64,000 bases of DNA from Bacteroidota bacterium (GTDB taxonomy: Bacteria; Bacteroidota; Bacteroidia; SXHM01): positions 1-64,000 of the forward strand of contig CANKAM010000012.1 in NCBI GenBank assembly GCA_947479755.1. Direction: 5' to 3'. The notes below the pieces were generated by a model. It was not told where the DNA came from and did not search any database. It saw nothing but the letters and a program-made list of their open reading frames with translations. Below are positions 8,030 to 17,722 of the stretch, one piece after another. The number at the start of each line of letters is the position of its first letter. Positions within the stretch are counted from its first letter, which is position 1. The position numbers were made by a program, and so were the translations under genes.

Positions 8030-9106
8030 TTGCTGCAATACCTTACCGGACGTATTCTTTATAGCCTACTGGTTATACTCGGCATTATTACGGTGGTGTT
8101 TCTGTTGTTTAGCGTTCTTCCGGGCGACCCTGCACGGATGATGTTGGGGCAGCGTGCTGATAAGGAATCGGTTGAAGCAATCAACAAAGATTTGGGGCGC
8201 GACAAACCTATGTTTCAGCAATACCTGAAATTTCTGAATGATGTTTCTCCGCTTTCGTTTCACGATACAAAGAATGAAACGCATTTTCTTTTTCTGGACG
8301 AAACGAAATACGAAAACTATATTAAGCTGCTTTCGGTTTCTTCAAAAGCTGTTGTGTTAAAAGCGCCATATCTAAGGCGCTCGTATCAAAGTCAGCGAAA
8401 CGTTTCTTCTATATTATTAGAAGCTTTGCCCGGAACAACGGTATTGGCAATGGTTTCCATGTTGATTGCAACTATACTCGGAATTTTTCTCGGTGTATAT
8501 GCAGCCGTAAATAAGAATACGTATGCCGATAGAATTAGCACTGTGTTGAGTATTTTTGGTATGTCTTTGCCATCATTTGTTGCAGCAATTTTAGTCGTGT
8601 GGACTTTTGCTTATTTATTAGGAGACATCACTGGCTTGCCTGTTACCGGGAGTCTTTATGAGATTGATGAATTTGAAGGCCGCACCATTGCTTGGAAAAA
8701 CTTAATTCTTCCTGCTTTTACGTTGGGTATTCGTCCGTTGGCAATTGTGATGCAGCTTACCCGCAGTTCTATGCTGGAAGTACTTTCAATGGATTATATC
8801 CGCACAGCAAGGGCAAAAGGATTGCATTTTTATAATATCCTTTTTAAGCACGCATTGGTTAATGCACTTAATCCGGTAGTTACTGCTATATCAGGTTGGT
8901 TTGCTTCGCTGATGGCAGGGGCAGTGTTTGTAGAAATTATTTTCGGATGGAAAGGTTTGGGTGTAGTGATGTTAGATGCCTTGAATAAATATGATTTACC
9001 TGTGGTGATGGGTTCTGTATTATTAGTTTCGGTTATATTTGTTGCGGTAAGCATTGCAGTTGATTTTATTTATGCACTGATTGATCCAAGGGTGAAGGTT
9101 TATTAA
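8030..9106 (+). CDS. DppB/OppB-type ABC transporter permease (orphan)
   Basis: A 358-residue permease of the peptide/nickel transporter family, beginning at TTG 8030. It shows the family N-terminus (ILYSLLVILGIITVVFLLFSV followed by LPGDPARMMLGQRAD), a periplasmic insertion, and the EAA-like cytoplasmic loop with YIRTARAKGL. The last helices end in FIYALIDPRVKVY. A complete importer needs a second permease, two ATPases and a binding protein; none is nearby. It sits 3 nt after the DoxX-type gene and 14 nt before tpiA, so it is probably in that operon. Confidence 0.85.
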   Translation: MLQYLTGRILYSLLVILGIITVVFLLFSVLPGDPARMMLGQRADKESVEAINKDLGRDKPMFQQYLKFLNDVSPLSFHDTKNETHFLFLDETKYENYIKLLSVSSKAVVLKAPYLRRSYQSQRNVSSILLEALPGTTVLAMVSMLIATILGIFLGVYAAVNKNTYADRISTVLSIFGMSLPSFVAAILVVWTFAYLLGDITGLPVTGSLYEIDEFEGRTIAWKNLILPAFTLGIRPLAIVMQLTRSSMLEVLSMDYIRTARAKGLHFYNILFKHALVNALNPVVTAISGWFASLMAGAVFVEIIFGWKGLGVVMLDALNKYDLPVVMGSVLLVSVIFVAVSIAVDFIYALIDPRVKVY

Positions 9107-9120
9107 AAAAAAACAAAAAC

Positions 9121-9882
9121 ATGAGAAAAAAAATAGTAGCCGGAAACTGGAAAATGAACAATACCCTTCAGGAGGGCTTAGCACTCACATTCCGAATTAT
9201 TGACCTTTTGAAAGAAAGTCCTGCGGACCATGTAAAGGTTATTGTTGCACCGCCTTTCACTTCGTTGCACCCTATATGCGAGTTAATCAACAAAGAAGGT
9301 GTTATTCATCTTGCTGCGCAGGATTGCCATCAGGAAAAATCAGGCGCTTTTACAGGAGAAGTTTCTTCGGATATGTTGTTTGACCTTGGTGTTAAATATG
9401 TAATAATAGGTCATTCAGAACGCAGACAATATTTTAATGAAACCGATGCGTTAGTGCTTGCCAAATCCGAAGCAGCATTGGATGTAGGTCTTCGTCCAAT
9501 CATGTGTTTTGGCGAAACACTGGAACAGCGCAACAGCGGTAAACATCTTGAAGCGGTGAAATCGCAACTTGAAAATTCATTGTTGAAAATAAATCCTGCA
9601 GATATTGCACATGTTGTTATTGCATATGAACCTGTTTGGGCAATAGGTACGGGAGAAAACGCAACACCTCAACAGGCGCAGGATATGCACAATTTTATCC
9701 GAACTCTTGTTGCCGGCAAGTTTGGTAAAGATGTAGCAAATGATATTTCTATTCTATATGGGGGAAGTTGCAACGCTAAAAATGCTAATGACATTTTCTC
9801 ACAACCTGATATTGATGGCGGATTGATAGGTGGCGCTTCGCTGAAGGCAGAGGAGTTTGTTGCGATTGTGAAGTCGGTATAA
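9121..9882 (+). CDS. tpiA: Triosephosphate isomerase
   Basis: A 253-residue TIM-barrel enzyme interconverting dihydroxyacetone phosphate and glyceraldehyde 3-phosphate. Active-site residues are all present: N9 and K11 in AGNWKMNN, H98 in IIGHSERR, and E170 in AYEPVWAIGTG. The phosphate-binding GGSCNAKNA and GGLIGGASL are present near the C-terminus. It is the last gene of the DUF1599-DoxX-permease-tpiA run. Its stop codon directly abuts the stop codon of the next, convergent gene. Confidence 0.97.
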   Translation: MRKKIVAGNWKMNNTLQEGLALTFRIIDLLKESPADHVKVIVAPPFTSLHPICELINKEGVIHLAAQDCHQEKSGAFTGEVSSDMLFDLGVKYVIIGHSERRQYFNETDALVLAKSEAALDVGLRPIMCFGETLEQRNSGKHLEAVKSQLENSLLKINPADIAHVVIAYEPVWAIGTGENATPQQAQDMHNFIRTLVAGKFGKDVANDISILYGGSCNAKNANDIFSQPDIDGGLIGGASLKAEEFVAIVKSV

Positions 9883-10215
9883 CTATCCCTCAAAAATAAA
9901 ATACAGCCCGGCCATGATAAGACAAATGGCAACTCCTGTGAACCCAAATAAAATAGGGTAATAAAACTCAGGAAATGGATTCAGAATAGAAAGCAGGCAG
10001 CTTATAAATCCAAGAAAAGCACCTACGCCTAAACATATAAAACCGTTAAACTGTTGTTTAGCGCTGCGCTGTTTTTTATACTCTTTTACATAAAGCTCAA
10101 TTACAGCAGATTCTAATCCTTTTGCTTGCAGATTTGTTTCTACTTGTTTGGCTGTGTAATTGAAATTAAGCCATTGCTGAATTTCGGAAGTGTTAAGCGA
10201 TTGATCAGTTGTCAT
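9883..10215 (-). CDS. Small two-helix membrane protein, unknown
   Basis: A 110-residue protein that I do not recognise. The first 55 residues are soluble and charged (MTTDQSLNTSEIQQWLNFNY onwards), followed by two hydrophobic helices at about residues 58-78 and 87-107. No signal peptide is present. The soluble N-terminus followed by a helix pair resembles many small Bacteroidota membrane proteins without assigned function. The stop codon touches the tpiA stop codon. Confidence 0.65.
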   Translation of the reverse strand: MTTDQSLNTSEIQQWLNFNYTAKQVETNLQAKGLESAVIELYVKEYKKQRSAKQQFNGFICLGVGAFLGFISCLLSILNPFPEFYYPILFGFTGVAICLIMAGLYFIFEG

Positions 10216-10372
10216 AGCTTTTGGTTTTTGATTAATACAAAAGTTTAAGGCGGCTTTAAATTATTACATTTTTTGTGATTGCCAAATCATATCAGTGTTT
10301 TTGTATTTCAAATAAGAGTGTTATTCATTCTTTTGTTAGTAAAAAATAACACCGCAAGGCAAATAAAACTGC

Positions 10373-10380
10373 TACTTTTG
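10373..10380 (+). promoter_or_regulatory. -7 promoter element for prmA
   Basis: TACTTTTG matches TAnnTTTG and lies 26 nt before the GTG start of prmA. No good -33 box is seen. Confidence 0.5.
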
Positions 10381-10406
10381 AAAATCATTTTATTTCCTTT
10401 TAACAA

Positions 10407-11237
10407 GTGGACTATATACTTCTTTCCTGCAAAATAAATCCGTCCGAATCTGGCAATGATATTATCACAGCCCAATTATCTGATTTAGATTTTGAAAGTT
10501 TTGAAGAAACAGAACAAGGCGTAAACGCTTACATACAAGCCCGCTACTTTGACGAAGAAAAAGTGAAAGCACTTTTTCTTTCATTGGAAAACATACAGGT
10601 TGAATACGAACAGAAGTTAATACCTGCACAAAATTGGAACGCAGTATGGGAAAGTAATTTTGAACCAGTTATCATTGATAATCAATGTTCGGTGCGCGCA
10701 CCATTTCATTCCAAACCTGCAGGTGTAGAATTTGATTTGGTGATAGAACCTAAAATGTCATTTGGAACAGCGCACCATGAAACTACTTCGCTGATGATTT
10801 CTTATTTGCTGAAATCAGATGTGAAAGGCAAAGATGTTTTAGATATGGGCTGCGGAACAGCAGTGCTGGCAATACTTGCAGGCATGAAAGGTGCAAAAAG
10901 CATAATAGCAATAGACATTGACCCATGGCCTGTAGAAAACGCAAAAGAAAATGCCCGCAACAATAATGTGTTGCAGATTGAAGTTATAATGGGAGGAGCG
11001 GAGCAACTTGGTGAAAAAATGTTTGATTTCATTCTAGCAAACATAAATCGCAACGTGCTGCTGGCTGATACGGCTGCTTACTCAAGCGTATTAAACAAAA
11101 ACGGAACTTTGTTTCTGAGCGGATTTTATAAAGAAGATTTAGAACAAATTACTAACAGTGCTTCTGAAAATGGTTTGGAATTTGTTTCTTTCGAAACGGA
11201 AAATAACTGGACGGCTGCACAGTACCTTAAAAAATAA
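10407..11237 (+). CDS. prmA: Ribosomal protein L11 methyltransferase
   Basis: A 276-residue SAM-dependent methyltransferase that trimethylates ribosomal protein L11. It starts at GTG 10407. The SAM-binding motif VLDMGCGTAVLAILA is near residue 145, the acidic ribose-binding IDIDPWPVENA follows, and ILANINRNVLL is the catalytic-loop motif (post-motif II) of PrmA. The preceding FGTAHHETTSLM is also diagnostic. A -7 element lies 26 nt upstream. Confidence 0.93.
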   Translation: MDYILLSCKINPSESGNDIITAQLSDLDFESFEETEQGVNAYIQARYFDEEKVKALFLSLENIQVEYEQKLIPAQNWNAVWESNFEPVIIDNQCSVRAPFHSKPAGVEFDLVIEPKMSFGTAHHETTSLMISYLLKSDVKGKDVLDMGCGTAVLAILAGMKGAKSIIAIDIDPWPVENAKENARNNNVLQIEVIMGGAEQLGEKMFDFILANINRNVLLADTAAYSSVLNKNGTLFLSGFYKEDLEQITNSASENGLEFVSFETENNWTAAQYLKK

Positions 11238-11242
11238 TAAAT

Positions 11243-11267
11243 GTCACCCTGAGCGTAATCGAAGGGT
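11243..11267. repeat. Dispersed intergenic repeat, copy 1
   Basis: A 25-bp stretch starting GTCACCCTGAGCG and ending CGAAGGGT. It matches the reverse complement of 22578-22602 at 24 of 25 positions. The ends ACCCT and AGGGT are complementary, so it can form a small hairpin. Such repeats are scattered through many Bacteroidota genomes; their function is unknown. Confidence 0.75.
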
Positions 11268-11273
11268 ATTAAC

Positions 11274-14200
11274 ATGTTTTCAATGAATACTAAAACTTTT
11301 AAAACGCTGATATTTTCATTTATATCAGTTCTTTTTACGCAACTGGCTTCAGCACAAACGCCCAAGCAATTCACCCACGATAAAGTAAAGTTTCTTGCCG
11401 AGATGCAGGCTTTCCTTGAATCGAGTAACGAGAAAGAAACCAAGGATTTTTTTAAAATATTCACACCCGTTTGGGAGAGCACTTCAATTTCTGATGCGCA
11501 GCGCGAGCGTATTTATACCTTCTGCGAAACACTTTTGAAAAAGCGTAAAAAAGCATCGGACTTTAACCTTTACTTACAGGCTATTATGAATTTTGTAAAG
11601 TATCAGCAGCCTGTCGGAAACTTTGATCCCTGGATGCTTTCATTGGAAAAAACAATTGAAAAGGAAGCACGTGGAGGTTTTTCTAAATATCTTGAAATAA
11701 GTGCAGGACTTTTTAAAGATAATACCCTGTATGAATCACGTGCTGTGCGCTGGGCTGCCGATAACAATAATTATGTTTTCAGTTTTGATTCTATTCCTGT
11801 TATTAGTTTTTCTGCGCTTACATTAGCCTGTCATACAAAAGGAGACAGTTCTGTTATTTTAAGCACAAAAGGAAAATATTATCCCACTGAAGAAATTTTT
11901 AAAGGTGAGAATGGAAGAGTTACCTGGCAGCGTGCCGGGCTTGAACCAGGAAAGTGCTATGCTGAATTTGATAATTTCAAGATAGATGTTACTAAGTCAC
12001 AATACAACATTGATTCAGTAACATTTCATAACCCCGATTATTTTAAGGACCCGTTGTTTGGTTTGCTTACAGATAAAGTAAAAGCCAATTTAGATGAGGA
12101 TAACGCAACTTATCCGCGCTTTGATTCATATCTGGTGAATTTACAGATAAAGGACTTACAGAAAAATGTTGACTATGAAGGTGGTTTCTCTATGCACGGA
12201 GCAAAATTCATCGGCTCGGGAAATAAAGCAAATGATGCGATCCTCACTTTTCGTTGGACTAACCCCGATACTAAAATTGAATATAAACTGATTAAAGCAC
12301 GGGCGAAAAATTTTGTAATTAAGAAAGACAGAATATCAACAGAAAAAGCCAGCATTACGCTTTATTGGGATAAGGATTCTTTATTCCATCCGGGTCTGGA
12401 ACTGAAGTTTAATATTGAAGATCGCGAGTTGGCACTTATCCGCAATGAAAAGGGCATGGGTAAAACTCCATTCTTTGACACTTACCACAAAGTAGATTTG
12501 TATGTGGAAGGTGTTTACTGGAAAATTGATGATCCTGTAATTGGTATGAGAATGATCTCGGGTGGTGCAGAAAGTAAAGCCTTGTTTGAGTCTGCAAATT
12601 TCTGGGATGATTTTCGTTACACTAAAATTCAGGGGTTGGATGATATAAATCCGCTTATTAAAATCAAGAAATATTCGGAGATACGCGGAACCAAAATTCT
12701 GAATGCTTCTGATATTGCAGGATATTTTAAAATCTCTGATTCTGAAATGCGCGGAACATTGATGCGCCTTTCTACTATGGGTTTTTTAATTTACAATGTG
12801 GAAACAGATGTGGTTACCATTAAAGACCGACTTTATGACTACATCAATGCTAAATCGCGCAAAACCGACTACGATGTTATTCAGTTTAATTCTGTTATCA
12901 GCAAATACGATAATGCTTCTATTAACCTCTTGAATTTTGATGTTAAAATCAGAGGTGTTGCTCAGATTTTCTTAAGTGATTCTCAGAACGTTTTTATTTT
13001 CCCCCGTGAGCAGGAAGTTATACTTCAGAAGAATCGTGACTTCACTTTTGACGGTAAAGTAGTATCGGGCAGGTTTGATATTTTCGGGAAAGAGTTTGCT
13101 TTTAATTATGATGAGTTTAAGATTGATATGAAGAAAGTTGACTCATTACGTATGAAAGTTCCGGAAGGCGAACCTGACGAATTTGGCAAAGTGAAATTGG
13201 TTCCGGTGCGAACGGTGTTACAAGATCTGGAAGGCGAGGTGCTGATAGACCATCCAAACAATAAATCTGGGCTTGAAGATTTTCCGAAGTATCCTGTATT
13301 CAACAGTAAAAGAGAATCATTTGTTTACTACGACAAAAAATCCATACAACGTGGAGCGTATGACAAAGAACGTTTCTATTTCAGATTGGAGCCTTTTACT
13401 GTCGACAGTCTTGACAACTTTACCAAGGAAGGTCTTGCCTTTGATGGTGAATTTATGTCAGCAGGGATTTTTCCAGACATGAAGGAAACACTCAAACTGC
13501 AACCTGATTTTTCACTTGGTTTTGTTAAAGAAACTCCTTCAGAAGGTTATCCTGTATATGGAGGGAAAGGACAATACTCTGCTACCATCAGCCTTAGTAA
13601 CCAGGGCTTGAAAGGTGATGGAACATTGGACTACCTGACTTCAACCAGCACATCAAAAGAGTTTATTTTTTATCCTGATTCTATGAATGCAGTGGCACAG
13701 GATTTTGTTCTGCGTGAGCAGGCAGGAGGAGTACAGTACCCCCCTGCAAGTGGTAAAGATGTAGCAATACACTGGGAGCCTAAAAAGGAGCATTTTTATG
13801 TTAGTAAAATCAATAGTCCTATTGATATGTACGCCTCACAAAGCGTATTGCATGGCAGCCTCGATCTCACGCCAACAGGCCTTACCGGAAATGGTAAAAT
13901 GGAATTTGTTCAGTCGGAACTGGAGTCGGAAAAGTTTGTTTATCAGTTTGAAGATTTTAGGGCTGATACGTCCAACTTTAAGTTGAAAGGTTCTGATGCA
14001 GCTTCGCTTGCTTTTTCTACCGATAACGTAAATGCACACATCAATTTTAAAGAACGATGGGGCGAATTCAAATCAAACGGACAAGGCTCATTTGTTGATT
14101 TTCCTGAAAACCAATATATCTGTTACATAGACCAGTTCAAATGGTATATGGATAAAGAGGATATTGAAATTACAACCGGAAGCGACCCGAAAAGTTTGGA

Positions 14201-15743
14201 AATGGGAGGTTCGAAATTTATCTCTGTTCATCCTGCACAGGATTCGTTACAGTTCATTGCACCATCAGCGCATTTCAGTTTGAAGGATTACACCTTGGCA
14301 GCACAGGATGTTAAGAAGATTGATGTCGCAGATGCGGAAATTTATCCTGATGGAGGCGATGTGCTAATTCTTAAACATGCCCGTATGCAAACGCTGGAAA
14401 GTGCTAAAATCATGGCAAACCGCACCACCAAGTATCATAATTTTTATGATGCAACTATAGATATTACTTCGCGAAAAAGTTACAAGGGAAAAGCTACCTA
14501 CGACTATGTGGATGTAGCAGGTCAGAAACGTGCGATAAAGCTTGATCCGTTAACAGTTGATTCTGCTTTTCAAACCTATGGAAGAGGTGATGTAGCGGAA
14601 GAGGAAAACTTTACGCTTAGTCCTAATTTTAAATATAAAGGAACAGTTGAGCTGTATGCCAGCAAACCGAATTTGCGTTATACCGGCAGCACGCGAATCG
14701 TTCAGAACTGCGAAGGAATTGGTTCAAGCTGGTTGAAATTTGATGCTGAAATTGATCCTAAAGAGATATTTATTCCGATTGAAAAAAATCCGCGTGATGC
14801 AGCAGGAAAAGCAGTTTCAACAGGCATTGCTTTGCAGAAAGATTCTACACGTATTTATCCAACATTCTTATCACCAAAAATCAATACCGGAGATATAGAT
14901 ATTGTAACAGCTGAAGGGTATTTGTTTTATGACAATGCAACTAAGGAATACCGTATTTCTAATAAAGAAAAATTGAGAGGTGCAACAGTTCCCGGCAATT
15001 ACATTAGTCTTAGCGAAAGCTGTATTGCCACAGGGCAGGGGAAACTTGATTTGGGAATAAAACTGGGACAGGTTGAATTAACTCCGGTTGGTTATGTATA
15101 TCACAACATGAATAATGACTCAACCAAGTTTGATCTTTATCTTGGTGTGAATTTCTTCTTCAACGATGAAAGTATGCGAATAATGACCGAAAGGCTGGCT
15201 ACTTTCTTCCCGCCACTGGATGCAGTGTATTATGGCAATAACTTCGAGAAAGCCTTGTATGAAATAATGGGCAAAGAAAAAGGTGATAAGAAATTAGCAG
15301 AGATGAATTTATATGGTTCATTCAAAAAATTCCCTGAAGAATTGGGTATGAGTTTATTCCTCACGGATGTAAAATTAGAATGGAATACCAATACAAGTTC
15401 ATACCGTTACAAAGGATATTTTGGAGTGGGCAGCGCCAACAAAGTTGAGCTTAATAAAATGATGTATGGTATGATTGAACTGACTAAAAAACGTAGCGGT
15501 GATAAGCTTGCAATCTATCTTGAACCGGGAGAAGATACTTGGTACTATTTTGAATATTCAAAAGGCTTATTAGGTGCAATCTCATCTGACCCTAATTTCA
15601 ATAATCCTATAAAAGATGCCAAACCTGAATCTCGTATGGCAAAAACAAAAGAAGGGGAGTTGCCTTATCAGTATAATCTGAGTTCAGAGATTAAGAAACG
15701 CAACTTTGTAAAATCATTTACCGGGGCTGGTGCAGATGAATAG
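11274..15743 (+). CDS. Very large exported protein of unknown function
   Basis: A protein of up to 1489 residues with a signal peptide (core FKTLIFSFISVLFTQLASAQ); the ATG at 11283 is an equally likely start. After cleavage the mature chain has no membrane helix and is rich in alternating hydrophobic/polar stretches typical of beta structure. Similar phrases recur at intervals (FDGEFMSAGIFPDMKETL, FEDFRADTSNFKLKGSDA, IYPDGGDVLILKHARMQT), suggesting repeated beta units like those of OstA/AsmA-type envelope proteins; this resemblance is weak and is my inference. There is no T9SS tail, so a periplasmic or outer-membrane-associated location is more likely than secretion. I do not recognise the family. 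Confidence 0.8.
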   Translation: MFSMNTKTFKTLIFSFISVLFTQLASAQTPKQFTHDKVKFLAEMQAFLESSNEKETKDFFKIFTPVWESTSISDAQRERIYTFCETLLKKRKKASDFNLYLQAIMNFVKYQQPVGNFDPWMLSLEKTIEKEARGGFSKYLEISAGLFKDNTLYESRAVRWAADNNNYVFSFDSIPVISFSALTLACHTKGDSSVILSTKGKYYPTEEIFKGENGRVTWQRAGLEPGKCYAEFDNFKIDVTKSQYNIDSVTFHNPDYFKDPLFGLLTDKVKANLDEDNATYPRFDSYLVNLQIKDLQKNVDYEGGFSMHGAKFIGSGNKANDAILTFRWTNPDTKIEYKLIKARAKNFVIKKDRISTEKASITLYWDKDSLFHPGLELKFNIEDRELALIRNEKGMGKTPFFDTYHKVDLYVEGVYWKIDDPVIGMRMISGGAESKALFESANFWDDFRYTKIQGLDDINPLIKIKKYSEIRGTKILNASDIAGYFKISDSEMRGTLMRLSTMGFLIYNVETDVVTIKDRLYDYINAKSRKTDYDVIQFNSVISKYDNASINLLNFDVKIRGVAQIFLSDSQNVFIFPREQEVILQKNRDFTFDGKVVSGRFDIFGKEFAFNYDEFKIDMKKVDSLRMKVPEGEPDEFGKVKLVPVRTVLQDLEGEVLIDHPNNKSGLEDFPKYPVFNSKRESFVYYDKKSIQRGAYDKERFYFRLEPFTVDSLDNFTKEGLAFDGEFMSAGIFPDMKETLKLQPDFSLGFVKETPSEGYPVYGGKGQYSATISLSNQGLKGDGTLDYLTSTSTSKEFIFYPDSMNAVAQDFVLREQAGGVQYPPASGKDVAIHWEPKKEHFYVSKINSPIDMYASQSVLHGSLDLTPTGLTGNGKMEFVQSELESEKFVYQFEDFRADTSNFKLKGSDAASLAFSTDNVNAHINFKERWGEFKSNGQGSFVDFPENQYICYIDQFKWYMDKEDIEITTGSDPKSLEMGGSKFISVHPAQDSLQFIAPSAHFSLKDYTLAAQDVKKIDVADAEIYPDGGDVLILKHARMQTLESAKIMANRTTKYHNFYDATIDITSRKSYKGKATYDYVDVAGQKRAIKLDPLTVDSAFQTYGRGDVAEEENFTLSPNFKYKGTVELYASKPNLRYTGSTRIVQNCEGIGSSWLKFDAEIDPKEIFIPIEKNPRDAAGKAVSTGIALQKDSTRIYPTFLSPKINTGDIDIVTAEGYLFYDNATKEYRISNKEKLRGATVPGNYISLSESCIATGQGKLDLGIKLGQVELTPVGYVYHNMNNDSTKFDLYLGVNFFFNDESMRIMTERLATFFPPLDAVYYGNNFEKALYEIMGKEKGDKKLAEMNLYGSFKKFPEELGMSLFLTDVKLEWNTNTSSYRYKGYFGVGSANKVELNKMMYGMIELTKKRSGDKLAIYLEPGEDTWYYFEYSKGLLGAISSDPNFNNPIKDAKPESRMAKTKEGELPYQYNLSSEIKKRNFVKSFTGAGADE

Positions 15744-15773
15744 TTGTTGTTTGAACGATAAATAATATATTTG
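15744..15773 (+). promoter_or_regulatory. Promoter for tRNA-Arg
   Basis: TATATTTG (15766-15773) fits TAnnTTTG. TTG at 15744-15746 is 19 bp upstream, a three-of-four match to the -33 box. The tRNA begins 28 nt downstream. Confidence 0.55.
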
Positions 15774-15801
15774 CAGCCCTTTTTGCAAAAAAAGGAAACT
15801 T

Positions 15802-15875
15802 GCACCCGTAGCTCAACTGGATAGAGCACCTGACTACGGATCAGGAGGCTTGGGGTTCGAATCCCTTCGGGTGCA
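15802..15875 (+). tRNA. tRNA-Arg (anticodon ACG)
   Basis: The cloverleaf is complete: acceptor stem GCACCCG paired with CGGGTGC, D arm with AGCTC, anticodon stem CCTGA/TCAGG enclosing loop CTACGGA (anticodon ACG, arginine CGN codons), and T loop GGTTCGAATCC. Discriminator base A is at 15875 and CCA is not encoded. A tRNA with A34 is normally edited to inosine by TadA. Confidence 0.96.
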
Positions 15876-15878
15876 CTG

Positions 15879-15912
15879 AAAAAGGATTTGATTAATTTCA
15901 AATCCTTTTTTT
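15879..15912 (+). terminator. Rho-independent terminator after tRNA-Arg
   Basis: AAAAAGGATTTGA pairs fully with TCAAATCCTTTTT around a TTAATT loop, followed by a T tract. It ends the tRNA transcript before the symporter gene. Confidence 0.85.
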
Positions 15913-15943
15913 ATTTCTATTTTAACTGCTCAAAATACAAGAA

Positions 15944-17311
15944 ATGAATAAGAAGAATTTACTTGTTTTATCGGTTGTGCTTATTGCTTTGGCAGGTGCA
16001 CTTTCATTTGCTGCTGTTGAAGGCTGGATAGGATTTCCTCCCTTGGCACTAACTGTTTTCCGCTGGTTGGCTCTTTCTACACTTATCTATTATGCCTTTG
16101 TAAGAAAGTCTTTGACAACCACTATCCTTATCAGCATGGTGATAGGAGTGGAGGTTGGTTTGGATTTTCCTGAATTCTCACAAAACCTGAAAGTGCTTTC
16201 ACAGATTTTTTTGCGCCTGATTAAAACCATTATTGCGCCTTTGCTTTTTGCAACATTGGTTTATGGCATTGCAGGCCACAGCAACCTAAAACAAGTTGGC
16301 CGCATGGGCTGGAAAAGCATTTTGTATTTTGAAGTTGTTACCACCATCGCTCTTTTTATAGGACTTGCAGCAATCAACATCACAAAGGCAGGAGCAGGGA
16401 TTCAACTCCCACCTGTTACGGATACAGATAAACTTCCTGTTCACAAGCAAACCATCAGCGACATTATCCTTCACATTTTCCCTGAAAATATTGCTAAAAG
16501 TATTTATGATGGTGCTGTTTTGGAGATAGTAGTATTCAGTATTTTATTCGGAATTGCTACCGCCATGATTGGCGAAAAGCATCGCAAACCCATTGTGAAT
16601 TTTGTAGAAGCATTAAGCGAGGTGATGTTTAAATTCACCAATATCATTATGATGTTTGCCCCCATTGCTGTTGGAGCTGCCATTGCTTACACGGTTGGAC
16701 ACATGGGCTTGGGAATTTTAGTGAACCTGATGAAACTGCTGCTTACGCTTTATGCTGCGCTTACGTTTTTTCTTCTTTTTGTTTTGCTTCCCATCGCATT
16801 GCTTTTCAAAGTTCCGATCAAAGAATTTGTCAATGCTATTATTGAACCCGTTTCTATTGCCTTTGCAACTACATCCTCTGAATCTGCTTTGCCGAAAGCC
16901 ATGAAAGCCATGGAAAATATTGGTGTTCCGCGCAAGATTGTAGCCTTTGTAATGCCGATGGGCTATAGCTTTAATCTGGACGGAACTACACTTTACCTTG
17001 CGCTTGCTTCCGTATTTGTGGCACAGGCTGCCGGTATTGAGCTTTCCCTTTCAACACAACTGATTATGGTGTTTACGTTGATGCTAACCAGTAAAGGTGT
17101 AGCAGGCGTTCCCCGCGCTTCATTGGTTATTTTGTTGGGCACCTTGGCTTCGTTTGATTTGCCGATTGAACCGGTCTTTATCATTCTTGCCATTGACGAG
17201 TTAATGGACATGGCACGCACTTCCGTAAACGTAATCGGCAATTGCCTTGCTACTGTTGTTATTGCTAAGTGGGAGGGTGAGTTCAAAAAGCCTGAAACTA
17301 TAGAGCAATGA
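15944..17311 (+). CDS. Dicarboxylate/amino acid:cation symporter (GltP/DctA family)
   Basis: A 455-residue secondary transporter of the DAACS family, importing glutamate/aspartate or C4-dicarboxylates with sodium or protons. The diagnostic serine-rich re-entrant loop TTSSESALPKAM, the second-loop region GYSFNLDGTTLYLA and the RASLVILLGTLASF segment are all present, with about eight membrane helices and an extra hydrophobic N-terminus. The exact substrate cannot be settled from sequence. Its stop overlaps the start of the next gene by 4 nt (ATGA), so the two are translationally coupled. Confidence 0.9.
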   Translation: MNKKNLLVLSVVLIALAGALSFAAVEGWIGFPPLALTVFRWLALSTLIYYAFVRKSLTTTILISMVIGVEVGLDFPEFSQNLKVLSQIFLRLIKTIIAPLLFATLVYGIAGHSNLKQVGRMGWKSILYFEVVTTIALFIGLAAINITKAGAGIQLPPVTDTDKLPVHKQTISDIILHIFPENIAKSIYDGAVLEIVVFSILFGIATAMIGEKHRKPIVNFVEALSEVMFKFTNIIMMFAPIAVGAAIAYTVGHMGLGILVNLMKLLLTLYAALTFFLLFVLLPIALLFKVPIKEFVNAIIEPVSIAFATTSSESALPKAMKAMENIGVPRKIVAFVMPMGYSFNLDGTTLYLALASVFVAQAAGIELSLSTQLIMVFTLMLTSKGVAGVPRASLVILLGTLASFDLPIEPVFIILAIDELMDMARTSVNVIGNCLATVVIAKWEGEFKKPETIEQ

Positions 17312-17718
17312 AATCATTGATTATCCTGCGCGGCCTCCCCGGCAGTGGAAAATCAACTCTTGCAAGAGTTTTAAGTGAGAACAAGTTCCCCGTTCTTTCT
17401 ATTGATGATTATTTTACCAATCCCCAAACAGGAGAATATAAATTTGAATTTTCTGAAAACCATTTAGCCTATAAACATTGCGAGGAGCGCACAAAAGCCT
17501 TTATGGAAAACGGTGTGAAAAAAATTTTCCTTGACAACACCTTCACGTTGGAGTGGGAAATGGAACCGTATTTTAAAATGGCAGCTGAATATAATTACCA
17601 TGTGTTTGTTGTTACGGTTGAAAACCGCCACGGCAGCGGAAATATTCACGACATAAGTAATGAGCAGCTAAAAAAAATGGCTGAGAAGTATAAGGTTGTT
17701 TTGTTCGGTAATCACTGA
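17308..17718 (+). CDS. P-loop AAA/zeta-like kinase (unknown substrate)
   Basis: A 136-residue P-loop protein starting MKSLIILRGLPGSGKSTLARVL, with Walker A GLPGSGKST at residues 8-16. The next conserved portion, VLSIDDYFTN, is typical of small kinases of the zeta-toxin/polynucleotide-kinase-like AAA_33 group. It is short but complete. No antitoxin-like partner is adjacent. The 4-nt overlap with the symporter gene implies a shared transcript but not a shared function. Confidence 0.8.
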   Translation: MKSLIILRGLPGSGKSTLARVLSENKFPVLSIDDYFTNPQTGEYKFEFSENHLAYKHCEERTKAFMENGVKKIFLDNTFTLEWEMEPYFKMAAEYNYHVFVVTVENRHGSGNIHDISNEQLKKMAEKYKVVLFGNH

Positions 17719-17722
17719 ACAG

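Noticed and set aside
17308-17718. Zeta toxin of a toxin-antitoxin pair
   Set aside because: The P-loop fits, but no epsilon-like antitoxin gene is adjacent and the gene is coupled to a symporter.
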